Positions 24,092-37,319 of a DNA stretch of 64,000 bases are shown here, piece after piece. Numbering within the stretch: the first letter of the stretch is position 1; every line of letters begins with the position of its first letter. A program made the position numbers and the translations under genes. The DNA lies in NCBI RefSeq assembly GCF_950023065.1, contig NC_088681.1, positions 11,036,001 through 11,100,000 of the forward strand. The letters are read 5' to 3'. The notes under the pieces are model-generated. The model worked only from the letters and a program-made list of their open reading frames with translations. It was not told the DNA's origin and did no database searches. Source of the stretch: Planococcus citri. Its lineage: Eukaryota; Arthropoda; Insecta; Hemiptera; Pseudococcidae.

Positions 24092-24887
24092 GAGGAGAAC
24101 TGAAGGTACAAATATGGACCCCCTCCAGCTTTTTGGCTTTAAAGGGTAGAAAAAATTATAAATTTTTTTTTTCGAATATACTTACCATTCAAAAGGCCAA
24201 AGACTCTAGTATGTATATTAATATTGTGTAAAAAAAAAAAAAAAAAAAAAATTGTTGAAAACTCACGGAGAAATTTGAAATTTAGAAAAGTGACATAAAG
24301 TGGTACAAATATGGACTCGGGTACAAATATGGACCCCCTCAAAAAATGAATAAAAATTTCAGAAAATTGTACAAAAATTTATTTAAAGATGTTTTTTGAT
24401 GCTTTGGACTTGTCTTCTTTTCTCGGTATTCTAAAAACCATTGAGTCAAAATTAGATGGAAAAAAAATTTAGGGGTCCATATTTTATACCCATGCAAAAA
24501 ATCGGCTCAGTTTATGAAAAATGAAAAAAATTATGAAAATCAGTTGAAGTAAAGACAAAATATGAAAGTATATTTTGAAAGTACTCATTGTAAGCTACTT
24601 ACTTCGCTAATAATTTTTTTTCCAAACTTTATTTGAAGTTGATGAATTACCGAATGAAAAACTTGTAAAATTTTCCATTGGGAAGAAAATAATGCGCAAA
24701 AAAACAATTGCTGATGAGAGACACCCAAGTATGCATGGATCCGAAATAAGTACTTGGATCATCGATACTACACTACTAGTATAATTTTTAGTACTCAGCA
24801 TGACCATAGCGCTAGTAGTTGTAGTACACTAAACCATGGGGGGGGGGTCCATATTTGTACCTGGGTCCATAATTGTACCTTCTCCGC
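24092..24887. mobile_element. Mariner-like MITE, 796 bp
   Basis: The ends are inverted: GAGGAGAACTGAAGGTACAA on the left, and on the right the complement of GCGGAGAAGGTACAATTATG; both lead into ATGGACC. TA dinucleotides flank both ends (24090-24091 and 24888-24889), as in Tc1/mariner insertions. GGTACAAATATGGACC recurs inside near 24300 and 24320, and inverted near 24840. Non-coding. Confidence 0.65.
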
Positions 24888-24889
24888 TA

Positions 24890-27800
24890 TGTACATGATT
24901 TTTAAAAAACCTCGAAAACTTCCATGTTGACCCCCCCCCTCTCTTCAAGTATAAAATCAATTAGGGCAAATGTATAATAGAAAGTATTTAAAATCATGGA
25001 AGAAAATTGTCCAATGTTTTCTGAAAAAGACTGGATCTTCCAAAAGCGACCAAAACTTTCAAAACTTGTGGTTGAGTGGTACGAATAAATCTGAAAGCTT
25101 GAAAATCATAAGATTTTAACCGAGATCGAGTACGAGTAAAAAATGATCAAATTTTTTCCATTGAATTACCTATTTCATAGTAAAAGTTATCATGTAATTG
25201 TTTATTTAAGCAATGCACACAGTAGTTTGGTATTCGAAATATTAAATGATTCAGTGAACTTTTATCTGATTTATCATAAATGACACGAGAGTGTTTTAGA
25301 TTCATTTTTTTTTATGCCCGACTAATTTCAGTGATAATTTTTTTTTTGAATTAACAATTTTACGAAAATGTTGAGTGTCGTTTAACGTGCTCATGACTCA
25401 CAATGAAACATAATTTTATAATTACTCGTATTTATTAATTTATTTTTTGCTGCGCAGCGTACAGTTTTCTAATCTAAAAATTTTTCGAAATTTTTTTTCG
25501 GTGTTTTTAATGAGCAGATTATAGCTTTTTTGGTTATTTTCCTGAAGATAACATAATAGAAGCTGTATTTCAATTCGAAACTCTCAACTCTTCGATGCTC
25601 AATATCAAAGTATCTTTTTTTAGCCGATAATAATTGTTATGAAGTCCTATTTAATACCTCGCTTGTTAAAAATTGTAAAAATTTTTGCGTTTCCAAAAAT
25701 TTACTAGTAATTTTTGCTGTTTAGCAAAATAGCTAAAAATCAGTCTCGCTTCATACCACAAGTTCGATTTTTGGCCAGAAACTGCAAAAATTGTCAAAAA
25801 AAATTGCTTTTTTTAAAAGCTGCAAAATAGTCCAACTTTTTAAAATTGAAACCAAAACATTTCAATGCGACATGTTCTGGCTTTTTTTGATCATTTTCCT
25901 CAACAATTTTCACGTTTTTCTATTTTTCATCCTTTTTTCAAGCTTTTTTGATTATTTTCCTGAAGCTATTTCAAATTCGAAACTCTCAACTCTTCGATGC
26001 CCAATATCCATAATCCATATGGCAAGAGTGTCACACAATTGCACTTCTGGCTCATCTAGAAACGTGAACTTCAAAATCACACCATAATCGATAAGCTCTT
26101 TTCGGGCCGATAAAAAAAGCCTTGCTATGTAACAAATTGGCACATATTGCGAAGTACTTCGTATACGTTGAATTACTGGTGAGAACATATCGACGATGAC
26201 GCCTCTTTAAATTAATTTTTTCTTCGCAGCTGCGATTTATTTTGAATTTTTTTTCCCAACTTGTGTCTTCTTGTTAATGCTCGTCGGTTCTGTATCGTTT
26301 CCGGTAAGCGTAAATGTGTTAGTAATTTTAAGAACGGTGATTATTCTCGTGTACTTAGAACAGACTCTACAGTGCGCCTATTGCAACATGAAAATATTAT
26401 TTATCGTTAGGAAATTTCGAGAGATTCGACATGACGTCATAAAAATACAGAGTTATAATAACAAGCACCTGGTTCTTGGAATGAATTTTATACCTATTTT
26501 GATAATAATTGAAGAAATAGAAAGACGTCCATTGATTAAGAGATGTGGGTGGGGATTTATGAATTTTTTTCACCTCGGCAGATCTGGATAGAAAATTGAA
26601 ATTTGGCTGCAATGGATAAATATTTTCCCAATTTGCAAACTGAACGAGCTAAGAATAGATCTAGAAGAGAAGATTGTATCTTGAAAAATAATCAGAAAAA
26701 TTGATAGTTCGATTCAGAATGAACCAAGCTACCTCTTCCAAGAATATTTTATCTATATACTAAAAACCGACGCGACGAGACGATTGCAACAATGTTGTCT
26801 TCAGCATCAAGCAGAACCCAAATAATAAAGAAATTAATTAACATCCAAATCACCTATAAAATTTACTCGGCAATCAATTTCACGTTGAATTTACGGTTAC
26901 CTTACCTATTTGTATTAATAAATAGTCGAGGGTGAGGGGCGAAGGGTGGAGCGAGAAGACGACCACCATCAAAATTACCATTTGTCGGCGAAAAAAAACA
27001 TAAAAAAGTAGTATTATTTAGCATAATATTATAAAAAAGAAGACTAGAAGAATCATTATGTCACTTGTACAAATGTAGGTAATGTTGTACAACATTGAAC
27101 ATAGTACAAGAGAGTCGCGAGCCAAGCTACTCTGATTCTGATGATTCTCTTCTTTTTAAACTATACGCCTAAATATATACTTCCTTTTTTTATTACCGAT
27201 GAAGAAGAAACAAAACTAGTTTTCAATTCGCGTCAACTTGCCAGAAAAATAAGTAATTAACAATCGCGCGATATTGACGATGATGATGCTGTGGAGCTCT
27301 ATATACAAAAAAAATTTAGCGTAAAAACACCGACAAAATATATAAAAGCGGTGACCATCGCGCGAACATGGCAACGATGAAATTCTCCATTTTTAGCATT
27401 TTTAAATACCTACACTACCTACATTTAACTCTCGGGAGAATAAATAAAATGAAAAAGAAGGCCGAGTTCGATAATGGTTATAAGATCAAAGTTGACCCAT
27501 ATAAATTTGCGATATGATTATAAAATTGACTTATTCAATTGAAAACAACTCGTTTCATCTTCCCTTTTAGTTGACCTATTAATATAATTGTTCGCTAGAT
27601 CGAGAAGTTGAATCGAAATCGAATCTATGATTTTTCATTCTCAATCGGAAGATCTTTGGTGAAGATGAGTGCAGATAATGTTCTATTTTTAGTGGAATAT
27701 GACTTTCCCTGTCAGTGTCTTTTATCAGTTTCCTAGATCGATATTTTCTGAAAATTTTGAAAAAATTCATCTTTTGTCCATCAATTTCTAATTTGGTCGA

Positions 27801-27990
27801 GTTGAGAAGCTTGAATTTATCACCATTTTCAGCCAAAAGATTCATCAAACGAAGAAATTGCAATAGAAATGAGTAACGAAAAAACAATACGAGTAATATT
27901 CGAAATTGACTCTTGGAGAAATTTTTGGTAAGTAATTTATTTTGAATTCATGAAAAATAATCACCAAATAATGATGAAAACGAGAATGAT
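24890..27990. other. Non-coding, mixed AT-rich and unique sequence
   Basis: Contains a diverged direct duplication (25515-25615 and 25935-26020, sharing AATTCGAAACTCTCAACTC) and unique CpG-containing sequence at 26260-27480. A 106-codon ORF at 26271-26591 and a 102-codon minus-strand ORF at 27579-27887 have no recognisable domains. Confidence 0.45.
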
Positions 27991-27999
27991 TACGAATTT

Positions 28000-29130
28000 T
28001 TGGAAAAAGAGTTTGACAAATTTGGCAGAACGTAGGACCTTACGTAAGGTAATTAAGAGCCTAAAAAGATCTTTTTATCCAAATTCTGTTGGAAAAAAAA
28101 ACGACTTTTGGACAATTTTTGGAAAAATGCGAGACTTTTTGAAACTTTTTGAAACAACAGCAATTTTTGGTCAATTTGATAAAAACCAAAAATTCTTGTC
28201 AAAAAACATGACTTTGAATAATCTAGTAATTAAAAACACCCCCCCCCCCAAAAAAAAACAAAAAAAAAGGTTTTTTTTGACAATTTATGGCAAAAAATGA
28301 AACAACAGCAATTTTTGGTCAATTTGATAAAAACCAAAAATTCTTGTCAAAAAACATGACTTTGAATAATCTAGTAATTAAAAACACCCCCCCCCCCAAA
28401 AAAAAAACAAAAAAAACCTCAATTTATGGCAAAAAAGCTAGACTTTTGAAATATTTGTCAAAAAAAGGAGACTTTTTGGAATTTCCTGCCAAAATACGAC
28501 AATCCTTGGCCATTCTTTTGAAAAGTGAACACTTGAGTGAATTTTTGAAAAACGAGAATTTTTGACGGTCATTTTTGGCAAAAGCTGGGCAATTTTGGTG
28601 ACGTTGTAATGATGGAAAAAAGCTGGACACGACCAGCAATTTTGGTTGAAAAAGTACAACTTTTTGACAATTTTGGCAAAGCAAAGCACTTTTTGGCAAT
28701 ATCGGTAAAAGCAGGAATTTTTTTGAAAATTTAAGCAAAAATAAGATTTTTTTGTCAGTTTGATTAAAAACGAGACTTCATTTGGTAACTTTTCCAATTG
28801 AAAAATGGAAAAAGTCAGGACATTAGCATTGCCATTTTGTCAGAAAAAAATAGGCTTTTTGGGATAGACAAAAAAAAAATAGCAAAAATAGAACTTCTTT
28901 GGCAATTAGGGCGGAAATAGAACTTTATTCGACAACTTTTTTAATTAAAAAAATTGAAAAATCAGCCCACGACTTACACTTTCTTTGAACGCTTGTTTGA
29001 AAATTTTGTCTAAGCACCGCAGTTTTTAGAAAAAATTGAGACTTTTGGCAAAAATTAATAAGATTTCTGGATAATTTTTTGGGAAAAAACATTTTGTTTC
29101 CATATTGGATTTTTGCCAAATTTCCAGGTA
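28000..29130. repeat. GACAATTTTGGCAAAAA-type degenerate repeat block
   Basis: Long run of units such as GACAATTTTGGCAAA and GACTTTTTGGAATTT at about 30-35 bp spacing. The overlapping ORFs up to 119 codons on the minus strand are repeat translations (NCQKS and AKIVK-type peptides), not genes. Confidence 0.7.
28151..28430 (+). repeat. Near-perfect 148-bp tandem duplication
   Basis: GAAACAACAGCAATTTTTGG and the following sequence, through a C9-10 run and an A-rich run, appears at 28151 and again at 28299. The first ~100 bases look identical, so the duplication is recent. Confidence 0.9.
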
Positions 29131-29149
29131 TTTACCTATCCTGACGTTT

Positions 29150-30650
29150 CATGAATGGCAAAATTCCTTCAATTTTCTCTGTTTCACACCCTGTAGAACA
29201 TTTCCTTCTTCTTTCATCTTTCATTTCACAGTTCCAACACATCCAGTAGCACACCGCAAATAAATCGCGTAATATAGTAGGTATAAAACTACAATAGAGA
29301 TAAGCCACGAATATTTTGGGTACATCAATTCATCATAAATACAGTACGAGACGAACACAGCAACAGACCTGACTCGCCTCAAGGCGTTCACACCACGTTC
29401 TCGTAATGTCTTCCTTCTACTCGTGCACGTCTCCGAGAGTCCCACATACACTACACACTACACGTAATAAGGATCGAATAACAATACCTATAGTATTATA
29501 CCTCCCATCATCCATCAAGCAAATAAAAAAAAAAAAATACGATATGTACGATTAATCGTATACCCAGACCTACGTCTACTTGAGACCGCATCGAACGTCT
29601 GATTTTCGATCATCGGGGGCCATGCACACATCATTTGACCTAATTACCGATCGAATGGTACCTACTTTAACAATAGAAAGACCTATGTTAATGAGTACCA
29701 ATACCCAACGAGTATTTTAACAAACAACCAGCGCACACGTCCGGACATTGCGTTTGCATCGTCGTGTCGTGTCGATGTCGTTCGAATTATACCACATAAA
29801 TATATTATTATAACACTATTAAATAAGTACGATACGAGGAATCGATCAGAATTACAAATTACACAGTACAGATAGGTACATACGAAGTAGGTACGAAGAC
29901 GTAACAGTAAAAATGATCGAGCTCCAGTTCGAACTGCTCGATGCTCGTGCACCTCGTCATTACGTAAGTAGGGTGATCGAATACCACCTATTAATATTTC
30001 CATTTCGACTACAACGACAACTACAACGATGACGACCATTAATGAAAACAAATACTTATCTACAGACGACAAATCGAGAAAGAAACAGAACACAGAGAAA
30101 CAATATAAGAGAATCTAAAAAAAGGTATAATTTTTCTCGTCTTCGAGTACCTACCTTACCTAGTAACCCACGTATATGTCTGGTCGGTGTTCTTATTATT
30201 GGTATGTATTATCTTAACAGAATACAAAAGCCACGCGATCGTTATGATTCAATCTCGAGATCTATACGATAGGTAACGGGTAATTACATCACGAATAACG
30301 AAAATTTTTTTTCATTGTCAGACTTTACTTACGTAACACGAAGGCGATACCTTTTTTCAAATTTTTCGTCTTATGTACGAGTACACAGGTACAAAACACT
30401 CGATATACCTAGTTACCTATCTATAATCGTTTAAATAGGCGTCATTTTCATCTCGATATTGAAAGTAATAGGTAATAATAAGAGTACGTAGACAGCAGAC
30501 GTGGGTACGCAATCTCTTTATTTCGCGTCTGTTTCAAAGAAGCACACCGGTAATTGGACAATTGGACATCGGTATTGTATCGTACTACCTGTACTGGTCC
30601 ATATTCGGGCGCCATTTATATCAGTCAAGGTATATTATAGTGAGACAAGG
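29150..30650. other. Unique non-coding block
   Basis: CpG-containing, with GTACGA, GAGTAC and AGGTAGGTA motifs and a TACGAGTA at 30375. A 136-codon minus-strand ORF (29683-30093) contains a Val run encoded by a GTT/GTC-type repeat and is judged spurious. Confidence 0.45.
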
Positions 30651-31039
30651 TGTTCCGAGAATTCATCAAACAGCCAATGGACGAAAATGACGAGAGATTA
30701 TTCGATAAAGAACAAAATTAGGTACATTAAAACAATATCAAAAAATATAAATAAACACGAAAATTGAAAAATATTTCTCTGAAATTCTGAAAATCTACTG
30801 AAATGCTCAAAAGTTGAAACCTTATAATATGAAATACTTTTAGTTGCAAAAAGTGAACATTTAATAATGATAATGAACCAAAAAATTTCAATAAGAAAAC
30901 TAGCCACCTATGCGGATAATATTCTAAAAAAGAGGAAAATTTTCAAAAACTAACAAAATCATGAAAAAATTTTTCTGAAATGAAAAATCGAAGAATTTTC
31001 ATGACATAAAGGCAAAAAATTCATAATTTCAAAAATATT

Positions 31040-31390
31040 TACATTTTCTCTTCAAGAGTATATCCAATTTTTTTTCATTGTTTTGAATAAAATTTTTCGT
31101 TTTTTTTTGTGTGTTTTAAACAGAAAATTTTCAATTTATTTCATCAAAAAAAATAATGAAAAAACAAAAGAAGATCAAAATTATTTCAGCATCACGTCTT
31201 CCAAGACAATCAACAAAAGTGCACATTTTCTCTTCAAAAGTTTAATGATGTCCAATTTTTTTCATTTTTTGGATTTTTTTGTGCTTTGAACAAAAAATTT
31301 TCAATTTATTTCATTAAAAAAAAAAAAAAAAAAAAATCTCAAAATCATCACTCATTATTACTTCCAAGACAATCGACAAAAGTGCAACAA
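31040..31390. repeat. Diverged tandem duplication, ~163-bp period
   Basis: CTTCCAAGACAATCAACAAA at 31198 and its near copy at 31361 are each preceded by AATTTTTTTCATT and AAAATTTTCAATTTATTTCAT. Confidence 0.7.
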
Positions 31391-31669
31391 AAAATGATAG
31401 GCTAATAAATAAATCGAGGACTACAAAAATTATTTTCAATTTGCTCTTTCACTTGTGTGTCTAAAAACACAGAATTTGGAAATTTGAAGCGAAAAATAAA
31501 CTACTTTCCTAGAAAAATGGACTATTTTGGTGAAGCAAACCAATCTGCCTGCTAAGAAAAAAACTGTGGAGCATGAAATTTATTCAACTCGCAAAAAAGA
31601 GAATCCCTTTCAAGTTTAATTTTTTAATATGCCCAAAAAACAGGACAAATAATGCAGAAGCAGGAAAAA

Positions 31670-33120
31670 CAGAACTTTCAGAAAGTGTTTTAATTTGGGA
31701 CAGGGCAAGAGCAGGGAAACAGGTCGGCTCAAAATTTATTTGAGACAAAATTCTGAATTTTAATATTTTTTAAAAAACGAAAAAAATAAATAAAAAACAT
31801 AAAGTTTCAGAAAACTAGAACTTTTTTGGCAGGAAGGGGGAATTTGACAAAAAAGTAAGATATTAGACACGAAATTCGTTTGTACGTTTCATATGAAGAG
31901 GGGAGAAGAAGGAAGTGGGCTCGAAATTTGCTCAAGACAAAAGTTTTATGTGTTCAAAAACCACAAAAATAAACTAGAAAAAAATGGGGGAAAAAATGAA
32001 ATTTCAGAGTTCGGTTTAAAAAATGTTGAAAAGCGGGACATTTTTTGAAATTTAGACAAGAAAGCGAGAGAAATTGGATACAAAATTCGTTCAAAGGATT
32101 CAACAGGGGGGGGGGGGTTGAAACTTCGAAATGCTCAAGTAGAACAAGAAACTTTTTTTTTCAATTCAAATTTTGAAAGAGAAATCGAATAAATGAAAAA
32201 TTTTAGTAAAGAAAATTGGAAAAAAGAACTAATCGCAATTTCATCCAAAAATCAGGAATTTTAATGAGGATTCATTTCGAATGTTTTTTGAGAGGTGGGA
32301 GGGAGAAGGTCCAATGAAAATTTATTCTAGTCAAAATTTTTATAGGTACTTTGAGCTAGAAAATATATGAAAACAAAATTAAAATTATGAATACAGAAGA
32401 GAAATCTCGAATGAAAAGTTTCAGTTTGATTGAGAAAATGAAAAGAAGCGCAACCTATTGCAATTTAGATAAAAATCGGAACTTGAGTTGTAAAATTTTG
32501 TAAAAAGAAAAACAACAGGCTTTCAACAAGAAATAATTTCAATCTTTTTTTTGATAGGGGAGGGGGACGTCCAACCAGAATTTATTCAAGTTAAATAATA
32601 GCGGTATGTTTTCAAAGAGAACTAGAAACATTGTAAACAAAATTTTAAAACTCTGAAATGAAAAGAGAATTTGAAAATGGAAAATTTCCGTTTGAATGAG
32701 AAAATGGAAAACACAGGATTATCAACAGGAGATCGTTTCAATAATGTGTTTTTTTTGGAGGTGTGAAGGGGGGAGGAGTACGTGGGCGATGAGGTCCATT
32801 CAAATTGTTTTCATTTCCAAACAGAACTAGAAAGAAAAAAAATTCAAAATTCTGAAAAAAAAAGAAAATAAAGGTAAAAGAAAAATTTTACATAATTTTA
32901 ATCAAAAGAAAATATGGAAAAACAAAAATTTTTGCGATTCTAGCAGAAAAGTGGAATTTTCTTGGCAAATTCTACGAAAAAAAAAATGATTTTCAAAAGA
33001 ATATGATTTTAGGGAAGAGAAGGGAAAAAAGTCCAGTGAGAATTTACTCGATCAAAATGCTTCTGCTTCCGTAAAAAACCAGAAAAAAGTGAAAAAATCA
33101 GATCAACTACTCGGTAAATT
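31670..33120 (+). repeat. Degenerate tandem repeat, ~180-260-bp spacing, purine-rich
   Basis: A module of a G/A-rich stretch (for example GGGAGGGAGAAGGTCC), then AAAATTTATTC, AAGTCAAAAT and a CAGAACTAGAAA-like segment recurs near 31720, 31910, 32110, 32295, 32560, 32765 and 33015. Copies are strongly diverged and vary in length. Confidence 0.6.
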
Positions 33121-33239
33121 TCTGAAAAAATTCATTTTGAAAAAAGCATGATTTTTTTGCAATCTTAGCACAACAGCAAAACTTTTTCACAATTTTGGTA
33201 AAAAAAAAATCAGGGACATTGAACAGTGGACATCCTGTG

Positions 33240-34900
33240 ACCAAATAGAGAAAAAGTAATTGAATTTCAAGAATTTTTTTCAATAGGATGTTTCATTCGA
33301 TCATGAATTTTCATATTTAGGCACAAAAGTGGAAAACTATTCGGCTTGTTCTCGAGTAAAACAGGAAGTGGCTACAAGAAAAAAAAAACGTTTCTACGAA
33401 CCACGTAATTGTGCTTTAAAAATATGATTTTTTGTAACCTACATTTTCGTACCTACGAATGTATTTTTTACGCTTAAAACATCCTGTACAATTTACGAGT
33501 AGTACCTACACTTTTTCCATGTGAATTTTTCAAAAAAAAATAAGGCTCGAAGAATGGAATACCTCAAGTCGTGATTAGGGCAGAAAAAAATACTTACATC
33601 GTAGAAGGAACTCGACTTGAATTTTAAACAATTTTCAAGTTTACCTTTCATTCAGTTTCATTCGATCATAATTCATCATCAAGAATGCCTCTTGAAATTC
33701 GTCAACTTTCCTAATCAAAAATAAGAAACGACGAGTGATCCTTCGACAAGATCGCTAAACCATCCCTTTCGCATGTCTGGACCAAACTACCTCCAAACTT
33801 CATCACAACTTTCAACTTTGAAAAATGAAAAAAAATTCCAATCGATTATCTGATTTTTTTCATAACCTGATCAAACACTGGACATCTTCCATTCCTTAGA
33901 ACTTTCCGAACACACTGTATACCAACCAACGTACGTAGGTAAGTACTTGAACATCTATTTATATAACCATTGTTTCTCATCGTTCTCTCGCACCTAAACC
34001 TTAACGAGTATATAATTTTTATAGCATTATCGTTATCGTAGCTGGCGATCTAATTTATTAAAAAATATTAACGCCTCGTTCGCGTGGACACAGGTATTTC
34101 GCAGTCGAAGCTCGCTGACCATTTCGGCCACCGCGATAGCAATAATTTCTTTGAGGTTATCCTGCAATCGACAGACTCTATAATATGGCTGGAAAAACTA
34201 ACACTCTTCAACTACTAAGTAGTAAGTAATAACCCAAGGATATCGAAGACGCTTCGCGTAAAAATTTTCACGCTATATTAGCACGTCCTCCTCTCACCAT
34301 CATCGTCGCATCTCTTCTCTCCTCTTTACTATAGGTATCTACACTTCGTTTATTTTTACAAACCGAATTACACGCGGTAATTAGCGAGTACGAGTATTTA
34401 CTTAACTTGTATATATCTTATGTACATTGTTGTGTAGGTATATAGGTACAATACATATACACGTAGCAACAATGTATCATATTTTTTTCTCTCCAACACA
34501 CACATTATAAGACAATTCATTGTACCTACTACGTGGCGCTCTCCTCGTCGTCTGGAGCCAGGCACAGGCGTTCGGGTAAACAATGATTAATGACACGAGT
34601 CTTCTTAAACAGACTTTAAAAAATTACCGCGCGTACTAAAACATAACAAGTACCGTGACATGTGTCGATGAATTCGTTTCAAACTTGACTGCCCTGTGCC
34701 CTCCTCTCCCTCCCCCTCACTCACTCACTCTTGATCTCATAGGCCGATATTATGTGTATGTACTTTGTACGTGTATTATTACGAATGATTTCTCTATCGA
34801 AAGCACATGTACCTCTGTATCTACTCGTAGGTATAGGTAAATACATTATTAAAGCCAGGTACACACACGCAGGTGGAATATTTCCGCCATCAGAGCCTCA
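33240..34900. other. AT-rich spacer, then unique non-coding block
   Basis: 33240-33620 is AT-rich. 33620-34900 is unique, with TACGAGTA motifs at 33494, 34389 and 34825. No coding feature recognised. Confidence 0.4.
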
Positions 34901-37319
34901 AGAAAAAGCACAATGTTAGAATAACATCATCATGTTAAAATATGAGCACTGCTCAAAACTATCAACAGAAGCATGGTCATATCTTACTCGTAATACGCAA
35001 GCACGTGTTAATTATTCGCTAACTATTGGGTTATCAAGTTAAACGAGCGGTTAATTTGATTCCTGCAATATCTATCTTCAGACACTTCCGGAAAAGTCAA
35101 CTTGCACGAAAAAGTGAGTGAAAGAAATAAAAAAATATCAACGTAGATTTTTTTGAGCAAGAGGTCATTCTGAAAAAAAGACCAAAAACTACATGGAATA
35201 CTGATTTTACTTCAAAATGACAAAAAATTGTGATATTTATTCATTTTGCAACTCTCATTAAACATTTATTAAAAAGAAAAAAAAAAGAAAAAAAACCTAA
35301 ATAAATAGAAAAAAATTGACAGAACGACAAAAGAAGAATATAATGAAAACCAGTTCTCATAGCACCATTTTTTATATTTAAAAAAATTGTCAAAAAACTC
35401 AAAAGTTAATCAAATATTTTTAAAAAGTAAAAAGAAGATGATAAGTATATTAAAAAAATCATTTTTTTCTCAAGTAGAACAAATAATTTTTTAATTGAAG
35501 AAATTTTTGGTTTTAAAAACATTATCAGTCTTACAGAGAAAAAAAAACTTGAAAAAAAGGGGGAAAGTGAGGAACAGGTACAAAAAATCATAATGCAAAT
35601 TCATCATGCAAACTTTTTCATTTATATTTGCGAAAAAAAATTCCAACAAATATGCTATATTTTTAAAAAAAAATATTGTGAAACTAATTTTTCAAAAAGT
35701 CGTGTTTTCGTCAATTTTTTCAATTTTTGAAAAGATAAATATTTCAGCTACGAGTATTTTTGATAAAAAAAAAATCAAGAGAAAAATTCCAAAAAAATAT
35801 TTTTTCACATTTTCTGAAAATTGACTCCATTTGAAAATATTCAAGACGATTTTCCATGTTTGAAAAATGTTCACAATCCTATTTATTTCAATTTTTTTTT
35901 TAACGAACTCGAGTAATGCATAACTTGAGCTTGGCTGGCTCACCCATAAGACGAAATTTCATTCATATAAGAAAATCAAAGACAACAAGAAAGGGGCACT
36001 TGAAAAAGTGAAAAATGGATGCTGAAGACTTGATAATACATCGCTTAAATTTTCTCAGAGAGAAAAAATAGGCTACATAGATTTTTTTCGTTACGATTTC
36101 GAAAACAGTAGAAAATCATGTTCAATTAACAAAATTTCATTTTTAATATCCCACTACCCCTCAAAAAATTCAAACCAGGGAAGAATCATCAGAAAATGGC
36201 CAAATCAAAATCTGAAAATTTCATCCACATGAACATAATAATATTAACAACCACCACAAGCACTGGGCACTTGGACAGCACTGTTCATTTTTTTTCCTTC
36301 CTTACAAAACTCACGAATAACCACTAATAGGTATATGGTTTTATGACGCTGGTCATAAAAAAATCAAAAATAGTCGTCAAAATTGATAATTTACGACTAG
36401 GTGCGTATTATTGTTATTTTTTTCTTCACGGTGTGACTTTCATGGTAACCTTTTGAGAAAATGCGTACAGCACGTCGCTCGTTATACCTTTTCCACTACA
36501 TGAAAAATAACATCGATCAGTCCAACTCGTAAAACTGAAATCTTTTTTTCAAAATTATTTTATATTTTTCGTCATTAAAAAAAAAAAAAAAAAAGGAGGA
36601 GGAGGAAGTTTTTACACAACCTTCTAATCGATGCCACAATTTTTACGACTTTTCAAATTCGGTATTTTAAAACCAAAAAAAAAAAAAAAAAAAAAATACT
36701 GAAAATGATTAAATTAGGTAATTGAGAATTTAATTGATTTAATGTCTTTTAAAATTCAAAACTGAGTTTATTTCACACTATTTTGAAATTTTTACTGCAA
36801 AAAAAAAATATTATGAGAACAGAAGAATTTAATTAAAATTATAAAATCATGAGAAATGTGATCCGAAACCTCCACAACCAAAATTTCAGCTGCCCAAATT
36901 AATTTTTCGATTACTTTCGCGAATCTTCACGAATCCAAAATAATTACTTAAGCATTTCGGTAATTTTATAAAAGTACCAAAAAAAAAATCAAAAATGATT
37001 ACCGAAATTAATTCCCCTAAACCGCATTTCACAATTTCTGGTCATTTTAAACCCTCCAGCACGATTTTCTATCTCTTCATAATCCTTAAATTTTTCCAAA
37101 GGTCGCAAAAAACAGAGCTCGTGTGTACTAAAAAAAAATGTAAATTTAGTAACAAGAAAAGCTAGAAGAAGTGATCAAAAAGTATTAGTCAGCAAAGAAG
37201 TGACAAAACACGAGTAAAAACAATTTTAAATGCGGGAAAAAATTACCAAAAAAACAAGAACTTCTTGTAGTAGGTATTTAATTACATAAAATATAAAAAT
37301 TGAACTCGATAGAAATTTG
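34901..37319. other. AT-rich non-coding stretch
   Basis: Many A/T homopolymers (near 36580 and 36680). No genes, RNA or clear repeat unit identified. Confidence 0.4.

Noticed and set aside
29683..30093. 136-codon minus-strand ORF as a gene
   Set aside because: Low-complexity Val run from a trinucleotide repeat; remainder unrecognisable.
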